Of a DNA stretch of 16,226 nt, positions 13,188 to 16,226 are shown piece by piece (within the stretch, counting starts at the first letter, position 1; each line of letters opens with the position of its first letter). The notes under the pieces were generated by a model. It was not told the DNA's origin. It made no database searches and saw nothing but the letters and a program-made list of their open reading frames with translations. Location of the stretch: the NCBI GenBank assembly GCA_050486105.1, contig JBJHCR010000124.1, positions 1 through 16,226 of the forward strand, written 5' to 3'. Source of the stretch: JAEXNA01 sp050486105. Its GTDB lineage: Bacteria > Vulcanimicrobiota > Xenobia > Xenobiales > JADMJV01. Position numbers and translations under genes: made by a program.

Positions 13188-16100
13188 TCAATGAAAATTG
13201 CGACTTCCCACCTCCACGCCTGAGTCCAGGTCTGGGCGATACAAGGTTGAAGCCACCAAATGCACCACTCCTTTGCCTCTCTGGATCCGGCCCTTCACCC
13301 CCAAAAGACCCGCCGAACGAGCCACCACATAGTGGTCTTCGAAGACCTTGGACCAGACGATCACGTTCACCAAACCGGTCTCATCTTCCAAGGTCATAAA
13401 GACCGTGCCGTTGGCGGTGGCCGGACGCTGGCGGCAGATCACCATGGCGGCATAACGAGTCCATCGACCTTCGGGCAAGGCCTTCAAGGTGGCCGCATCG
13501 GGAAAGCCTGCTCGACGCAAAGCCGGACGCAAAATCTGCATGGGATGACCCCGAGCCGACAGACCCGCAGCCTGATAATCCCACAGCACCGCTCCGTTCT
13601 CGTCGAGGGGGGCAAAGTCGCGCTCGGAGGACTCGAACTCCCTGAGCAAGGGACGCAGTTTAGCCGCCAGATGGTCCTCGGTGGCCCAAAGTTCCTGGCG
13701 GCGGCTCCGCCCATAAACCGCCAGGGCCCCACCTGAGGCCAAAAGCTCCAGAGCCTTACGATCGATCCCGGCTCGGCATACCAGATCTCTGGTGGAGCGG
13801 AAAGGCCGATTCCCCACGATCCGCTCAGCCTGCTGCTGGGACAACCCCTTGAGAAACTTCAGACCCAAACGCACCCCAAAACTCTTCCTCTCAGAAAGCT
13901 CAGCAGGTTTGGTGGAGTCCCTCTCGGAGAACAGCTCCAACTGTTGCGCCTGTTCTGTTGGGGTTGGGTTCAGGCTCTCCAGGGTGCACTCCCAAAAGCT
14001 CTTCTCGGCGCAGAACGGCAGCACCCTCACCCCTTGACGCCGAGCATCCTCCAACAAGGTAGAGGCCGAATAAAACCCCATGGGCAGCGAATTCAAAAGC
14101 GCACACAGAAAAGCTTCGGGATAGTGACAGCGCAGAAAGGATGCGACATAGGTGATCAGAGCGAACGAGGCCGCATGGCTCTCGGGGAACCCGTACTCGC
14201 CGAACCCCTTGATCTGAGCGAAGACTCGCTCGGCGAAATCCGGCTCGATCCCCTTGGCGATCATGCGGCTCAAGAGGCGCTCCCGATGGCGCTCGAGCTT
14301 CCCTCGGCTGCGCCAGGCCGCCATGTCCCGACGCAGCAGGTCCGCCTCGCCCGGGGTGTAGTCGGCGGCCACCATGGCAAGCTTCATCACCTGCTCCTGG
14401 AACAGCGGAACCCCCAAAGTCTTCTCTAAAACCGGCTTCAGACTGGGGTGAGGATAATCCACCTCTTCCTGGCCCGTCCGGCGCCTGAGATAGGGATGCA
14501 CCATACCTCCGGTGATGGGGCCCGGCCGCACGATGGCCACCTGGATCACCAGGTCGTAAAAGCGCCGGGGCTGCATGGAGGGCAGCATGGCCATCTGGGC
14601 TCGGCTCTCCACCTGAAAAACGCCCACCGAATCGCCTTCGGACAGCATGCCATAGGTGGCCTGATCGTCGGCTGGCACACTCTCCATGGAGAGCTTCTCT
14701 CCCCAGTGGGCAGCGATCAGACGGAAAGCCCGATCGATCTGGGAGAGGGCCCCCAAGCCCAGAAGGTCCACCTTGAAGAGGCCCAAAGCCTCCACGTCAT
14801 ATTTGTCCCACTGGATCACCGTGCGCCCGTCCATGGTGGCGTGCTCGATGGGCACCAACTCACAAACCGGATCCCGGCCCAGCAAGAACCCCCCGGGATG
14901 GATGGACAGATGGCGGGGGAAATCGAGGATCTCGTTGACCAACTCCCAGAGCAAGCCGTACAGTCGCTGTCGCTCGGGCTCTAAGCCTGCCATCTGCATG
15001 ATCGAAAGCTCCAAAGAGGGAGAGAACCCGCTGAGCAACCGAGCCAGCCGCTCGATCACCGGCACCTCCACTCCCAACACCTTGCCGATCTCCCGCACCG
15101 CCGAGCGGGGACGATAGCGCACCACGTTGGCCACCATGGCGGCTCGCTCCCGACCATAGCGCTGATAAACCCAACTGATGACTTCCTCTCGTCTTTGGTG
15201 GGCGATGTCGAGATCGATGTCCGGAGGTTCGGCCCGCTCCTCGGAGACAAAACGCTCGAACAGCAAACCCAACTTCACCGGATCCACGGCGGTGATGCCC
15301 AGGCAAAAACAGACCACAGAGTTGGCCGCCGAGCCTCGACCTTGGCATAGAATCCCCTGAGAGCGGCAGAAATTCACGATCTCGAGCATGGTCAAAAAAT
15401 AGCCCACATACTCGAGTTTGAGGATCACCGAAAGCTCGTGCTGCAGCAGCCGCTCCACCTCCTGGGGCAAGGGCTCTCCATAGCGTTCCACCGCCCCCTG
15501 CCAAGCCAGGTCGGTGAGCCTCTGCACTGAGCTGACCCCGTCGGAGCCCTCTTCGTTGGGGTAGCGATAGTGCAACTCCCCGAGTTCGAAGCGACAGCGC
15601 TCGGCCACCTCGAAAGTGCGCCGGAGAGCCTCGGGGCGATCGCCGTAGAGTTCCAGGGCTTCTTCGCTCGTCAGCAATGAAAAACAGGAGTTGGGGCGCA
15701 ACAGCCGGCCAGCCTGGGCCAATGTGGTTCTATGGCGGATGCAGCACAGCACGTCTTGCAGGCGACGGCGTCCGGCCTGGTGATAGAGCACTTCTGCTGC
15801 GGCCACTTCAGGAAGGCCCAGGCGATGGGCTCGGAGGCGAACTCGAGGCTCAAGACAGCACTCTGCCGCCAGGCGATGCCGGGGCAGGGCCGCGTAGATC
15901 CTGTCCCCGAAAGATGCCCGCAAAAGCTCCCCGTGTCGCCGCCAATGCTCCTCATCAGCCGCCACCAGAGAACTCTCTGCTCCCCCCCATAAAGCCAGCA
16001 AGCCTTCTCCCAAAGAGGCGGCGCTCGTCAGGGCCTCCCAAGGGATCAGATTCTCCCCTTTGGGTCGACCGTGAGCGCCCACCGTCAACAAGCGACACAA

Positions 16101-16226
16101 GCGCTGCCAGCCCGCCCGATTCTGCACCAACAGTAGTAAAGAGGTGTTCTCAGACTCCTTTCCCACCGACACCTGAGCCCCGCAGATCAAGCGAGGCTTG
16201 GGAAAGGCTTCTAAACGCTGCTGGGC
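13188..16226 (-). CDS. dnaE2: Error-prone DNA polymerase III alpha subunit DnaE2 (ImuC), N-terminus beyond the window
   Basis: C-family polymerase that carries out damage-tolerant synthesis, usually with ImuA/ImuB. The frame is open to the right edge (first visible residues AQQRLEAFPKPRLICGAQV), so the gene is 5'-partial: 1012 residues are visible and roughly 50-70 of the PHP domain are missing. The TTG at 16190 is internal. Visible features: the end of the PHP domain, GILCQGRGSAANSVVCFCLG, the catalytic aspartates in PDIDLD (D336, D338) with the third in KVDLLGL (D487), the DnaE2-type AHQRREEVISWVYQRYGR, the helix-hairpin-helix region GLSQQQAERIVG, and an OB fold near the end (GTVFMTLEDETGLVNVIVWS) finishing SRNFH, as DnaE2 proteins do. 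imuA/imuB, if present, would be to the right. SOS control cannot be judged without the promoter. Confidence 0.95.
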   Translation of the reverse strand, partial: AQQRLEAFPKPRLICGAQVSVGKESENTSLLLLVQNRAGWQRLCRLLTVGAHGRPKGENLIPWEALTSAASLGEGLLALWGGAESSLVAADEEHWRRHGELLRASFGDRIYAALPRHRLAAECCLEPRVRLRAHRLGLPEVAAAEVLYHQAGRRRLQDVLCCIRHRTTLAQAGRLLRPNSCFSLLTSEEALELYGDRPEALRRTFEVAERCRFELGELHYRYPNEEGSDGVSSVQRLTDLAWQGAVERYGEPLPQEVERLLQHELSVILKLEYVGYFLTMLEIVNFCRSQGILCQGRGSAANSVVCFCLGITAVDPVKLGLLFERFVSEERAEPPDIDLDIAHQRREEVISWVYQRYGRERAAMVANVVRYRPRSAVREIGKVLGVEVPVIERLARLLSGFSPSLELSIMQMAGLEPERQRLYGLLWELVNEILDFPRHLSIHPGGFLLGRDPVCELVPIEHATMDGRTVIQWDKYDVEALGLFKVDLLGLGALSQIDRAFRLIAAHWGEKLSMESVPADDQATYGMLSEGDSVGVFQVESRAQMAMLPSMQPRRFYDLVIQVAIVRPGPITGGMVHPYLRRRTGQEEVDYPHPSLKPVLEKTLGVPLFQEQVMKLAMVAADYTPGEADLLRRDMAAWRSRGKLERHRERLLSRMIAKGIEPDFAERVFAQIKGFGEYGFPESHAASFALITYVASFLRCHYPEAFLCALLNSLPMGFYSASTLLEDARRQGVRVLPFCAEKSFWECTLESLNPTPTEQAQQLELFSERDSTKPAELSERKSFGVRLGLKFLKGLSQQQAERIVGNRPFRSTRDLVCRAGIDRKALELLASGGALAVYGRSRRQELWATEDHLAAKLRPLLREFESSERDFAPLDENGAVLWDYQAAGLSARGHPMQILRPALRRAGFPDAATLKALPEGRWTRYAAMVICRQRPATANGTVFMTLEDETGLVNVIVWSKVFEDHYVVARSAGLLGVKGRIQRGKGVVHLVASTLYRPDLDSGVEVGSRNFH

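Noticed and set aside
16188..16190. TTG at 16190 as the real start of dnaE2
   Set aside because: The frame is open to the edge and the upstream codons continue PHP-domain sequence, so the gene is cut by the window.
1..16226. CRISPR arrays, tRNA or rRNA genes, transposases, integrases
   Set aside because: No regular direct repeats with spacers, cloverleaf sequences, ribosomal RNA or transposase motifs were seen on either strand.

Overview
The window is a draft-assembly piece (two 10-N gaps, at 743-752 and 2796-2805) from a GC-moderate bacterium with tightly packed genes on both strands. Several genes suggest a Gram-negative-type (diderm) cell: a TonB-like protein, two secreted proteins with Sec signal peptides, and GDP-6-deoxyhexose polysaccharide genes. 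No ribosomal or tRNA gene is present to place it. The prepilin-like modules in the 763-residue protein (SN-x-KNIGTAL-x-MW followed by CPAAG-x-D-x-YS) remind me of proteins from poorly cultured phyla such as Eremiobacterota/Vulcanimicrobiota or Armatimonadota; this is a lead only.

Layout. 1-715: a minus-strand gene of unknown function whose frame stays open past its stop to the left edge. 661-814: a 22-bp perfect inverted repeat around the first gap. 927-1988: a secreted unknown protein (+). 2009-2866: a TonB-like protein (-) interrupted by the second gap. 3040-3525: a CarD-family RNA polymerase-binding regulator (+). 3526-3817: a gene-free stretch with a 14-bp palindrome, a degenerate 59-nt tandem repeat and a long imperfect inverted repeat.

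3818-7402 is a small polysaccharide block. Overlapping rmd and gmd (-) would convert GDP-mannose to GDP-D-rhamnose. Divergent from them is a PglC-like sugar-phosphate transferase (+), overlapped by 4 nt by a divergent fold-type-II PLP enzyme (+). The transferase could start a glycan on undecaprenyl phosphate that later receives the deoxyhexose.

7411-9615 holds a PutP-like sodium:solute symporter and a secreted unknown protein, apparently one minus-strand operon ending in a U-tract terminator. 9733-12024 is the most unusual gene: a membrane-anchored DUF3352-like protein carrying two copies of a prepilin-type C-terminal module. 12042-16226 holds a FemAB/GNAT-type acyltransferase and the error-prone polymerase DnaE2 (ImuC), which runs off the right edge. 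Between them is a hairpin that could mask a Shine-Dalgarno-like sequence.

The strongest leads for something undescribed are the DUF3352/prepilin fusion, the structured element after carD (most of its stem differences are G-U compatible only on the plus strand), and the dnaE2-FemAB junction.
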